A DNA stretch of 56,183 nucleotides. Source: Vibrio sp. CAU 1672. Its GTDB lineage: Bacteria > Pseudomonadota > Gammaproteobacteria > Enterobacterales > Vibrionaceae. This document shows positions 23,247 through 30,150 of this stretch, in pieces. Where the stretch lies: contig NZ_JARHUF010000027.1 of NCBI RefSeq assembly GCF_029223195.1, positions 1-56,183 of the forward strand, read 5' to 3'. The notes under the pieces are model-generated. The model saw only the letters and a program-made list of their open reading frames with translations, was not told the DNA's origin and made no database searches. How positions within the stretch are numbered: the stretch's first letter is position 1; the number at the start of each line of letters is the position of its first letter. A program made the position numbers and the translations under genes.

Positions 23247-24967
23247 AAATACAACTGAGAAAGCGGCTGGGTGATCTGCTGGTTGAAGAGGGAATTGTTA
23301 CCGAGTCTCAGGTTCAGCAGGCTCTGGCCGCGCAGAGTTCAACCGGGCAAAAGCTCGGCCGTGTGCTGATTGAGCTGGGGTTTCTCTCCGAGAAGCAGAT
23401 GCTCGATTTCTTATCCCAGCAACTCGGGCTGCCGTTGATTGATCTGAGCCGGGCTCCGGTGGATGCTGATGCCGTGGCCATTTTACCTGAAGTTCATGCA
23501 CGACGCCTGCGGGCGCTGGTGGTGGCCAAACAGGGGGATACGCTGCGCGTGGCGATGAGCGATCCTGCTGACCTGTTTACCCAGGAATCGCTGATGGATT
23601 TGCTCGGCCAATACCAGCTGGAGTTCATTATTGCTTCAGAGCGGCAACTGGTGAAAAGTTTTGACCGCTACTACCGGCGGACGAAAGAGATTGCCTCCTT
23701 CGCCGAGCAGTTGCATGCCGAGCGCCAGAGTGATGAGCAGTTTGATTACGGCATTGATGAGGCCGACAGTGAAGAAGTCACCGTGGTCAAGCTGGTTAAC
23801 TCGATGTTTGAGGATGCGGTGCAGATCGGCGCGTCAGACATTCATATTGAGCCGGACGAAAAAGTACTGCGCCTGCGCCAGCGGGTCGATGGCGTGCTGC
23901 ATGAAACCTTGCTTAACGAGGTCAACATCGCTTCAGCACTGGTACTGCGCCTTAAGTTAATGGCACATCTCGATATTTCAGAGAAGCGTTTGCCCCAGGA
24001 TGGCCGCTTTAATGTTAAAGTCCGTGGTCAGTCGATTGATATCCGGATGTCGACTCTGCCGACCCAGCACGGCGAATCGGTGGTGATGCGTTTGCTCAAC
24101 CAGTCGGCCGGGTTACGTAAACTGGAAGAATCAGGCTTGCCGCCAGAGCTGCTTAAGCGTTTGCGCCGCCAGTTGGCTCGTCCGCACGGCATGATCCTGG
24201 TAACCGGCCCGACCGGATCAGGTAAAACCACCACGCTTTATGGCGCCCTGAGTGAACTCAACGATCCGGAGAAAAAGATCATCACCGCGGAAGATCCGGT
24301 CGAGTACCGACTGCCGCGTATCACCCAGGTGCAGATCAACAATAAGATTGATCTGACTTTCTCACGTGTACTGCGCACCTTCCTGCGTCAGGATCCGGAT
24401 ATTATATTAGTCGGCGAGATGCGCGATCAGGAAACGGTTGAAATCGGCTTACGTGCGGCTCTGACCGGCCACCTGGTGCTCAGTACCCTGCACACCAACG
24501 ATGCTATCGAGAGTGCGCTGCGGATGATCGACATGGGGGCGCCGGGGTACCTGGTGGCCAGTGCGGTGCGCGCCGTGGTGGCACAACGTCTGGTGCGCCG
24601 GATCTGCCCGGAGTGCAAAACCAGCGACACATTAGAACCCTCGCGCCAGCAGTGGCTGGCCGAGCGCTTTCCCAATCAGGTGGATGCCACCTTCCATAAA
24701 GGGGCAGGCTGTCAGAGCTGTAACTTGACCGGTTACCGTGGCCGGATTGGCGTATTTGAGATGCTGGAGCCGGATCACGAGATGATGGATATGCTGCGTG
24801 CCAATGATGCGGTGGGCTTTGCCCAGGTGGCGCGCCGCTCGGACAATTATAAGCCATTGCTGGCCTCGGCCATGGAGCTGGCATTGCAGGGTATCGTGAG
24901 TTTAGATGAAGTGATGGCTCTCGGTGAAGGTGATGCATCGGGTAAGACTGACCCGATTTTGTTGTAG
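23243..24967 (+). CDS. mshE: MSHA pilus extension ATPase MshE with c-di-GMP-binding N domain
   Basis: A 574-residue GspE/PilB-family hexameric ATPase that powers MSHA pilus extension. The N-terminal MshEN domain shows two tandem RLGxxL-type motifs, RLGDLLVEEGIV (from Arg8) and KLGRVLIELGFL (from about 36), which in V. cholerae MshE bind c-di-GMP directly. The ATPase domain has Walker A GPTGSGKTTTLYG (Lys328), the Asp box EDPVEYRL, Walker B DPDIILVGEMRD and HLVLSTLHTND. A tetracysteine zinc site, CPECKTSD and CQSCNLTGYRGR, follows. The second motif has Lys in place of the first Arg. The start overlaps the mshN stop by ATGA. Confidence 0.97.
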   Translation: MKIQLRKRLGDLLVEEGIVTESQVQQALAAQSSTGQKLGRVLIELGFLSEKQMLDFLSQQLGLPLIDLSRAPVDADAVAILPEVHARRLRALVVAKQGDTLRVAMSDPADLFTQESLMDLLGQYQLEFIIASERQLVKSFDRYYRRTKEIASFAEQLHAERQSDEQFDYGIDEADSEEVTVVKLVNSMFEDAVQIGASDIHIEPDEKVLRLRQRVDGVLHETLLNEVNIASALVLRLKLMAHLDISEKRLPQDGRFNVKVRGQSIDIRMSTLPTQHGESVVMRLLNQSAGLRKLEESGLPPELLKRLRRQLARPHGMILVTGPTGSGKTTTLYGALSELNDPEKKIITAEDPVEYRLPRITQVQINNKIDLTFSRVLRTFLRQDPDIILVGEMRDQETVEIGLRAALTGHLVLSTLHTNDAIESALRMIDMGAPGYLVASAVRAVVAQRLVRRICPECKTSDTLEPSRQQWLAERFPNQVDATFHKGAGCQSCNLTGYRGRIGVFEMLEPDHEMMDMLRANDAVGFAQVARRSDNYKPLLASAMELALQGIVSLDEVMALGEGDASGKTDPILL

Positions 24968-24975
24968 GTAACTAG

Positions 24976-26196
24976 ATGCCAACATTTCATTATCAAGGCC
25001 GTACGCTGGATGGCTCCTCCATCAGTGGCAAAATCGATGCCGTTAACCCGGAAGCGGCGGCTGAAGCCCTGATGAATAAAGGGGTGATCCCGCTTAATGT
25101 GCGCTTGCAAAAAGAGTCGCTTAACAGCCAGTTCAGCCTGGCTAAGCTGTTGGTACCGGCCATTCCGCTGGAAGTGATCATTCTGTTTTGCCGCCAGTTG
25201 TTCAGCCTGACCAAGGCGGGGGTGCCGTTACTGCGTTCCATGCGCGGACTACTGCAAAACTGTGAAAATAAGCAGCTCAAGGAAGCGCTGGAAGAGGTGG
25301 TTTCTGAGCTGAGTAATGGCCGGGCGCTCTCTTCTGCGATGCAGCCGCACCGCAAAGTGTTCAGCCCGTTGTTTGTTTCAATGATCAATGTCGGTGAAAA
25401 TACCGGTCGTCTCGATCAGGCGTTGATCCAGCTGGCTGGCTATTATGAGCAGGAGCTGGAAACCCGTAAACGGATCAAGGCGGCGATGCGCTATCCGACC
25501 TTTGTGATCAGCTTTATTACCATCGCGATGTTCATTCTCAATATCTGGGTGATCCCTGAGTTTGCCTCGATGTTTACCCGGTTTGGGGTCGAGCTGCCGC
25601 TGCCCACCCGGGTGTTGATTGCCACGTCGAACTTTTTTGTCAATTACTGGGGGCTGGTGATCATCGCGATGATCGCCGCCTTACTGGTGTTTAAAGCCTG
25701 GGTTGCCACCGCCGACGGGCGGGAAAAATATGACCAGTTGCGTCTCAGGCTGCCGATAGTCGGTGATATTGTTACCCGGGCCCAGTTGTCACGCTTTTCG
25801 CGTACCTTTGCTTTGATGCTCAAATCCGGTGTGCCGCTCAACCAGTCGCTGGCCCTGGCGGCTGAGGCGCTGGGCAACCGGTTTTTGGAAAACCGTATTC
25901 TGGAAATGAAGGCTGCGATCGAAGCCGGCAGTACCATTTCGGTCACCGCGATCAACAGTAAAATCTTTACCCCGCTGGTGATCCAGATGATCGCCGTCGG
26001 CGAAGAAACCGGTCGAATTGATGAATTATTGCTCGAAGTCGCAGATTTTTATGATCGGGAAGTAGATTATGATCTCAAGTCGTTAACCGCGAGAATCGAA
26101 CCGTTACTTTTGGTTATTGTCGCCGGTATGGTGATGGTGCTGGCACTCGGGATCTTCCTGCCAATGTGGGGCATGCTGGACATCATTAAAGGCTAA
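24976..26196 (+). CDS. mshG: MSHA inner-membrane platform protein MshG
   Basis: A 406-residue polytopic protein of the PilC/GspF family. The N-terminal MPTFHYQGRTLDGSSISGKIDA is typical. Two copies of the T2SF domain follow (about 70-190 and 270-395), each with LFSLTKAGVPLLRSM/FALMLKSGVPLNQSL and INVGENTGRLDQAL/IAVGEETGRIDELL, with hydrophobic segments near 168-190, 220-245 and 375-400. It should couple MshE movement to pilin insertion. It follows mshE after 8 bases and precedes mshF by 3 bases. Confidence 0.96.
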   Translation: MPTFHYQGRTLDGSSISGKIDAVNPEAAAEALMNKGVIPLNVRLQKESLNSQFSLAKLLVPAIPLEVIILFCRQLFSLTKAGVPLLRSMRGLLQNCENKQLKEALEEVVSELSNGRALSSAMQPHRKVFSPLFVSMINVGENTGRLDQALIQLAGYYEQELETRKRIKAAMRYPTFVISFITIAMFILNIWVIPEFASMFTRFGVELPLPTRVLIATSNFFVNYWGLVIIAMIAALLVFKAWVATADGREKYDQLRLRLPIVGDIVTRAQLSRFSRTFALMLKSGVPLNQSLALAAEALGNRFLENRILEMKAAIEAGSTISVTAINSKIFTPLVIQMIAVGEETGRIDELLLEVADFYDREVDYDLKSLTARIEPLLLVIVAGMVMVLALGIFLPMWGMLDIIKG

Positions 26197-26199
26197 TTT

Positions 26200-26661
26200 G
26201 TGATCGAGAACCACCGCCAGGCGCAGTGGATTGTCGCGCTGCTGGTTGCCGGCATTATTGCCGCTGGCCTGCTGGTCAGCCTGGGACCGGTCAGCCGCGA
26301 GGCACGGCAGACCGGGGCGCTGTTGGCCAAAGCCGCGATGCGCGATAGCGTCAACCGCTACCAGCAGATGTGGCTGACAAGCGGCGAGCCGCAACTGATG
26401 CGGGTCGGGCAGGCTGAACTGAGCATGAATGATAATGGTTTAGTCCTGCCGGTGAACCCGCACCGGCAGTTTGATTGCCGTTACTGGCTGGCGGTGCATT
26501 ATCCACAACGTAAGATAATGGCCTCTGAGTTAAAAAAAGTGCATGGCGAGCGTAAAAATGATGGTTACCGCTGCTATTACCGCTATCAAAGTGGCCAGAA
26601 GGTGGTGGTTTCTTTCTCTGCTAATGCGCTGAAAATTGATGTCGAAATACCGACAGAGTAA
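26200..26661 (+). CDS. mshF: MSHA biogenesis protein MshF
   Basis: A 153-residue protein with one N-terminal transmembrane helix (about 8-28, WIVALLVAGIIAAGLLVSL) and a small periplasmic domain with two cysteines (DCRYW, GYRCYYRY). The assignment rests on position between mshG and mshA and on the Vibrio cluster order; the molecular role of MshF is not established. The start is GTG at 26200, with AAAGG 7 bases upstream, 3 bases after the mshG stop. No prepilin cleavage site is seen, so it is not itself a pilin. It is the last gene of the machinery block. Confidence 0.8.
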   Translation: MIENHRQAQWIVALLVAGIIAAGLLVSLGPVSREARQTGALLAKAAMRDSVNRYQQMWLTSGEPQLMRVGQAELSMNDNGLVLPVNPHRQFDCRYWLAVHYPQRKIMASELKKVHGERKNDGYRCYYRYQSGQKVVVSFSANALKIDVEIPTE

Positions 26662-26680
26662 AAAAATTGACACCTTGATG

Positions 26681-26709
26681 CTGTAAATACCAGCAGAACC
26701 CGGTATAAT
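26681..26709 (+). promoter_or_regulatory. Candidate promoter of the pilin operon (mshA)
   Basis: A perfect -10 hexamer TATAAT (26704-26709) is preceded at 17 bases by CTGTAA (26681-26686), a three-of-six -35. Use of this promoter would give mshA a leader of roughly 230 nt. A perfect TTGACA at 26667 and another at 26873 have no matching -10 at normal spacing. Confidence 0.4.
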
Positions 26710-26883
26710 CCCAGCATTACCATAGTTACAAAATATACTAAGAATGCGCATGTTCTTGCCCGCTGATTTTTGCAATGCTTGTTGCTGGTTAAAAAGCCGG
26801 TTTTGCTCAGGCGGCAAGTGCGTACACTCGTTAAAGATGATGATGCCTGGTGGGTGTGCCATGCCGTATTGACAATTCAACAT

Positions 26884-26917
26884 GGTCACGTGACCTTAAC
26901 TTTGCAGTCACACTGCA
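26884..26917. repeat. Two adjacent inverted repeats in the mshA leader
   Basis: A perfect 12-base palindrome GGTCACGTGACC (26884-26895) is followed 7 bases later by TGCAGT-CAC-ACTGCA (26903-26917), a 6-bp inverted repeat with a 3-base spacer. They end 27 bases before the mshA start. They may be an operator, a small RNA structure in the leader, or both; no family consensus fits with confidence. Confidence 0.5.
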
Positions 26918-26944
26918 TGCTTACTTATATAGAGAGAGACAACG

Positions 26945-27439
26945 ATGAAAAGACAAGGTGGTTTTACCCTTATCGAGCTGGTAGTGGTAATTGTAATTTT
27001 AGGTATTCTGGCGGTGACGGCGGCACCACGTTTCCTCAACCTACAGGATGATGCGCGTAACTCAACGCTGGAAGGTCTTAAAGGTGCAGTTCAAGGTGCC
27101 GTTGGTATTGTTTACGGCAAAGCTGCTATCGATGGTATCGAAGGTGCTACCACGCAAACTAAGCTTACGTTGAGTGATGGTACAGAAGTCGAGACAATTT
27201 ACGGTTATCCCCTTGCTACTACAGAGCAAATTGCGAAGATTGTCGACGGGCTTAGCACTGGTACTGATGATGACTTCCAGCAGTTGAAAACTGACGGTAA
27301 ATTAGATGACAACACCCAGTGGGTTACATTTGGTTTCGCCAAATACACTAAGCAGTGTGTGAAATACACCATGGCAAAAGATGCAAATACTCCTGCTAAG
27401 GTCGAAATTGCTAAAGGTGATGCTTCTTGTAAAGCTTAA
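26945..27439 (+). CDS. mshA: MSHA major pilin MshA
   Basis: A 164-residue type IVa-like prepilin. The leader MKRQGG is cut before Phe, giving the mature start FTLIELVVVIVILGILAVTAAPRF with Glu5 and Pro22 as in MshA. The head domain has two cysteines (KQCVKYTM and the near-terminal ASCKA) that can form the usual disulfide loop. GAGAGAGAC lies just upstream of the ATG. The gene follows a 283-base interval and is closed by a strong terminator, so it is probably expressed above the rest. A separate mshB, often found just before mshA in Vibrio, is absent; this single pilin could in principle descend from either, but its size and position fit the major pilin. Confidence 0.93.
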   Translation: MKRQGGFTLIELVVVIVILGILAVTAAPRFLNLQDDARNSTLEGLKGAVQGAVGIVYGKAAIDGIEGATTQTKLTLSDGTEVETIYGYPLATTEQIAKIVDGLSTGTDDDFQQLKTDGKLDDNTQWVTFGFAKYTKQCVKYTMAKDANTPAKVEIAKGDASCKA

Positions 27440-27454
27440 ATAATGCTGATAAGA

Positions 27455-27486
27455 GTAAAAGGCCAGTCTGGCTGGCCTTTTACTTA
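27455..27486 (+). terminator. Terminator after mshA
   Basis: A 12-bp stem GTAAAAGGCCAG/CTGGCCTTTTAC with a 5-base loop starts 16 bases after the stop codon. The T-run is partly inside the stem. Such a structure would let mshA be made in excess of the downstream minor pilins. Confidence 0.8.
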
Positions 27487-27506
27487 ACTTAATAGTGAGC
27501 CTTGGA

Positions 27507-27749
27507 ATGGGACGGATGCGCCAGTCTTCAGGATTAAGCACCACTGAATTTATCGTGCTGCTGACTTTTTTCGCCGTGGCCGGCTATGTGCTATTGCCAA
27601 GGTTTATCAGTATTGAGCCGGAGATGGTCGAGGCGACCTGGCAAGAGACCAAACATAAAGCTGAGCAGGTGACGGAAACACTGAGCAACAAAGCCACCTA
27701 TGACCGCATCGAGCAGGAGCTGGGACGGGGCGAAGATACCCGGCAATAG
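27507..27749 (+). CDS. Miniature pilin-like protein between mshA and mshC
   Basis: An 80-residue product that I do not recognise as a named Msh protein. After a basic leader (MGRMRQSSG) comes LSTTEFIVLLTFFAVAGYVLLPRF. If cut after Gly, this keeps Glu5, Pro22, Arg23 and Phe24 in exactly the MshA register (FTLIEL...APRF). Only about 45 charged, helix-prone residues follow, with no cysteine and no globular head. Starts are possible at GTG 27495, ATG 27507 or ATG 27516; the last gives a leader of six residues like MshA but all three lack a strong ribosome site. It lies 21 bases after the mshA terminator and 112 before mshC. It may be a real minor pilin-like subunit or the surviving N-helix of a decayed pilin gene. 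Confidence 0.6.
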   Translation: MGRMRQSSGLSTTEFIVLLTFFAVAGYVLLPRFISIEPEMVEATWQETKHKAEQVTETLSNKATYDRIEQELGRGEDTRQ

Positions 27750-27861
27750 CTGGTTAAATGTTCACCATCTCACAGTTCGGCGTGAAAAAACATAAACCTA
27801 TCAATACTCAATATATTTCAGCGTATACTGGACTTGCTCGCTCCAAGCCTAAGGTTGGGTT

Positions 27862-28350
27862 ATGACCACTCGCAGCTCTGCATTAGGATTTACCTTAATT
27901 GAACTAATCACCGTGATCATCCTGCTCTCGGTGCTGTCACTTTACGCTGCCAGCCGCTATATCGGTACCGGCAGCTTTTCTGCTTACGCCCTGCAAGAGC
28001 AAGCCATCGCGGTGATCCGCCAGATCCAGGTGAACCGGATGCAGTCGAATGTGTCGACGCTTAACGATAATTTCCGTCTGCAAGTTACCACTAACTGCCT
28101 TGGCTCAGTCCAGGCCTGTTCGCTGAGCGGCAGCGCGCGCGATGCCCGCAGTGATATTGTCACCGATCCCAAGGCTACTTTTACCCTGCAGGGCGCTGTC
28201 ACCAGTCCGGTTAATTTTGATCTGCGTGGCAACCCACTGGCATCTGCCAGCGCGGGAGTATCCGTACTGATCCAGGATAAATCTGGCCAGAGCCAGTGTG
28301 TGGTGGAAATCAACACCCAAGGGTATGTCTCTAAGGGGGCCTGCTCATGA
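27862..28350 (+). CDS. mshC: MSHA minor pilin MshC
   Basis: A 162-residue prepilin-like protein. The leader MTTRSSALG is followed by FTLIELITVIILLSVLSLYAASRY, a canonical class III cleavage site with Glu5. The head contains four cysteines (TNCLGSVQACS, QSQCVVE and the C-terminal GACS). Its place as the first minor pilin after mshA and its length fit MshC. AAGG stands 7 bases before the ATG. A possible -10 TATACT lies near 27826, but I could not pair it with a -35. It overlaps mshD by ATGA. Confidence 0.9.
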   Translation: MTTRSSALGFTLIELITVIILLSVLSLYAASRYIGTGSFSAYALQEQAIAVIRQIQVNRMQSNVSTLNDNFRLQVTTNCLGSVQACSLSGSARDARSDIVTDPKATFTLQGAVTSPVNFDLRGNPLASASAGVSVLIQDKSGQSQCVVEINTQGYVSKGACS

Positions 28351-28949
28351 GCAAACAGGCAGGCATGACCCTGATTGAAATGATCCTGGCCATCGTCCTG
28401 ATGGGGATTGCCATGGTCGGTTTCAGTGCGTTTCTGGTGCCGCAGATCAGTAACTCGGCCGTGCCGCATTACCAGACCCGTGCGGCGGCGCTGGGCCAGA
28501 GCTTTATGTCGCAGATCCTGGCGCGTGGCTTTGATCACTGGAGCAATTTTGATGGCGGTATGATCCGCTGCGGTGAACCGGATCCTGACGCCCATCCGGA
28601 TAACCCGGAGAATAACTGTTCGGCCACATTGGGCGTAGAGACAATCTATGAGGAAGTGAGTAACGATCCCAGTACGTTTAACGATGTGGATGACTTTATC
28701 GGCTGCTGGAGTACCCCGACAACTGCTGCCCAGTGCCCGGAGGGCACTCATCGTGGCAACATCACCGACGTACTCGGCACGGCCAGCGTCGGCGACTACC
28801 AGAATTTTCGTCTGGAAGTTGCGGTGGCCTATGATGACTTGGCCGGCGGAACGCCAACTGCGCCGACCGCTTATAAAAAAGTTACCGTGCGAATTTTTGC
28901 CGCGAGCACCCAGCCGCTGACCCTGAGCGCGATTAAGGGGAACTACTGA
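28347..28949 (+). CDS. mshD: MSHA minor pilin MshD
   Basis: A 200-residue prepilin-like protein with leader MSKQAG and mature start MTLIEMILAIVLMGIAMVGFSAFLVP, a variant class III signal with Met1 and Glu5. The head is cysteine-containing (IRCGEPD, ENNCSAT, IGCWST, AQCPEG). It resembles PilV/GspI-type minor pilins by size and order. The start overlaps the mshC stop as ATGA, and the stop overlaps the mshO start as TGATG. Confidence 0.9.
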   Translation: MSKQAGMTLIEMILAIVLMGIAMVGFSAFLVPQISNSAVPHYQTRAAALGQSFMSQILARGFDHWSNFDGGMIRCGEPDPDAHPDNPENNCSATLGVETIYEEVSNDPSTFNDVDDFIGCWSTPTTAAQCPEGTHRGNITDVLGTASVGDYQNFRLEVAVAYDDLAGGTPTAPTAYKKVTVRIFAASTQPLTLSAIKGNY

Positions 28950-29680
28950 TGAAAGTACGTGGTTTTACCCTGATGGAGATGGTTGTCACCCTGGTGATCG
29001 GCAGTTTTATTATGCTCGGCATTGCCGGGTATGTGCAGCTGGGGATGAAGGGCTACAAAGATACTATCGAGCGCCAGCGCATTCAGACCCAGGCGCAGTT
29101 TGTGTTAGAAAAAATGGCACGTGAGATCCGCCATGCGGTGCCAAACAGTTTTCACCAGCCGGCGGGAACCACCGGGTGCCTGGAGTTTGTGCCGATTGAA
29201 TACTCCGGGTTTTACATTCTAACTGGTAATGATATTGAGTTTTTAATCGGTAACAATTCAGTCCCGGCGCCGCTTCCGGCGCAGCGCTGGATGGTGATTA
29301 ATCCAACCCGCTATGAAGATCTGTTTCCTGCGGCTGGGGAAACCTCCGCGCAGCGTTTTGATGTCGGTAATTTAGCAAAAACCGGCGACAGCTATCTGGT
29401 TAGCGGAGGAGCGACGGCCATCGGTGGTACGTCTAAGTCGGTCTCGAACCGCCATTACATTTATGCCGAGGGCTCAGCGGTGCGTTACTGTTTTGCCGGC
29501 AGTCAGGTGACGCGCAATGGCATTACTGTGGCGGAAGACATCGATAGTACTAAAAGTGCTATGCATTACCTTGAGCCCACTTTGCAGCGTGGCGGCTTAG
29601 TGTATCTCAAGCTGGAATTTTTACAGAACGGGGAGCGTAGTGTTTACCAACAAGACGTGCAGGTGCTCAATGTTCCTTAG
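28949..29680 (+). CDS. mshO: MSHA minor pilin MshO
   Basis: A 243-residue prepilin-like protein. The leader MKVRG is followed by FTLMEMVVTLVIGSFIMLGIAGYVQLGMKGYKDTIERQR, typical of PilW/GspJ-type minor pilins, with Glu5 conserved. The head includes QFVLEKMAREIRHAVPNSF and two cysteines (TTGCLEF, VRYCFAG). It shares one base with mshD and overlaps mshP by 11 bases, so translation is coupled. Confidence 0.9.
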   Translation: MKVRGFTLMEMVVTLVIGSFIMLGIAGYVQLGMKGYKDTIERQRIQTQAQFVLEKMAREIRHAVPNSFHQPAGTTGCLEFVPIEYSGFYILTGNDIEFLIGNNSVPAPLPAQRWMVINPTRYEDLFPAAGETSAQRFDVGNLAKTGDSYLVSGGATAIGGTSKSVSNRHYIYAEGSAVRYCFAGSQVTRNGITVAEDIDSTKSAMHYLEPTLQRGGLVYLKLEFLQNGERSVYQQDVQVLNVP

Positions 29681-30149
29681 TAAAACCAATGGCCTTAATA
29701 AGCCTGGCAATCAAGTTAAAAGCAATCAACGGCAAACCGGTAACGTGCTGATGGTGGTGTTGTTTGTGATTGTGGTGATGGGCTTTCTTGCCTCGTCATT
29801 AATGCGGGTCAGCTGGTCTAACCAAAGTACTTTGTCCCGTGAATTTCTCGGCACTAAAGCGTGGTTTATGGCCCAGTCCGCCAATGAGTGGGCACTGACC
29901 AAGATGTATCCGTTAAACGCCAGCACGACGGATATCGCGACCGTGTGCAGCGGGGAGGTCAGCGGTGCCGTCCCGCCGGTAACAGCGGGAAGCGGGTGTC
30001 AGGTTAGCGCGATGACATGTATAAATATCGGTACCTTCAATGCGGGTACCCCTGATGCTGAATCTCTGTTTAAGGTGCAGGCCACGGCAACTTGTGGTTC
30101 CGGGGTGACACAGGTACAGCGCCAGCAAGAGGTTTGGGTAAAGGATTAG
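29670..30149 (+). CDS. mshP: MSHA pilus protein MshP (PilX-like)
   Basis: A 159-residue membrane-anchored protein. After a 31-residue basic leader, QRQTGNVLMVVLFVIVVMGFLASSLMRVSWSNQST resembles PilX/GspK proteins and MshP, but position 5 after the glycine is Val, not Glu, so the usual prepilin Glu5 is missing. PilX/GspK-type tip pilins are known to lack it. The periplasmic part has four cysteines (TVCSGEV, SGCQVSAMTC, ATCGSG). ATG 29670 is preferred over 29640 because AGG stands 7 bases upstream and the shorter form overlaps mshO only slightly. Confidence 0.85.
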   Translation: MFLSKTNGLNKPGNQVKSNQRQTGNVLMVVLFVIVVMGFLASSLMRVSWSNQSTLSREFLGTKAWFMAQSANEWALTKMYPLNASTTDIATVCSGEVSGAVPPVTAGSGCQVSAMTCINIGTFNAGTPDAESLFKVQATATCGSGVTQVQRQQEVWVKD

Positions 30150-30150
30150 A

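Noticed and set aside
26667..26672. Perfect TTGACA as the -35 of mshA
   Set aside because: No -10 hexamer lies at 15-19 bases; the TATAAT downstream is over 30 bases away.
26904..26932. TTGCAG/TATATA pair as an mshA promoter
   Set aside because: The spacing is acceptable, but transcription would start only a few bases before the start codon and exclude the ribosome site.
26770..27051. 93-codon frame overlapping the mshA start
   Set aside because: It overlaps the start of mshA in another frame, and has no ribosome site or recognisable domain. Part of the interval is better read as a leader with inverted repeats.
27984..28751. 255-codon minus-strand frame across mshC and mshD
   Set aside because: It is antisense to two overlapping, clearly conserved prepilin genes and its product has no recognisable domain.
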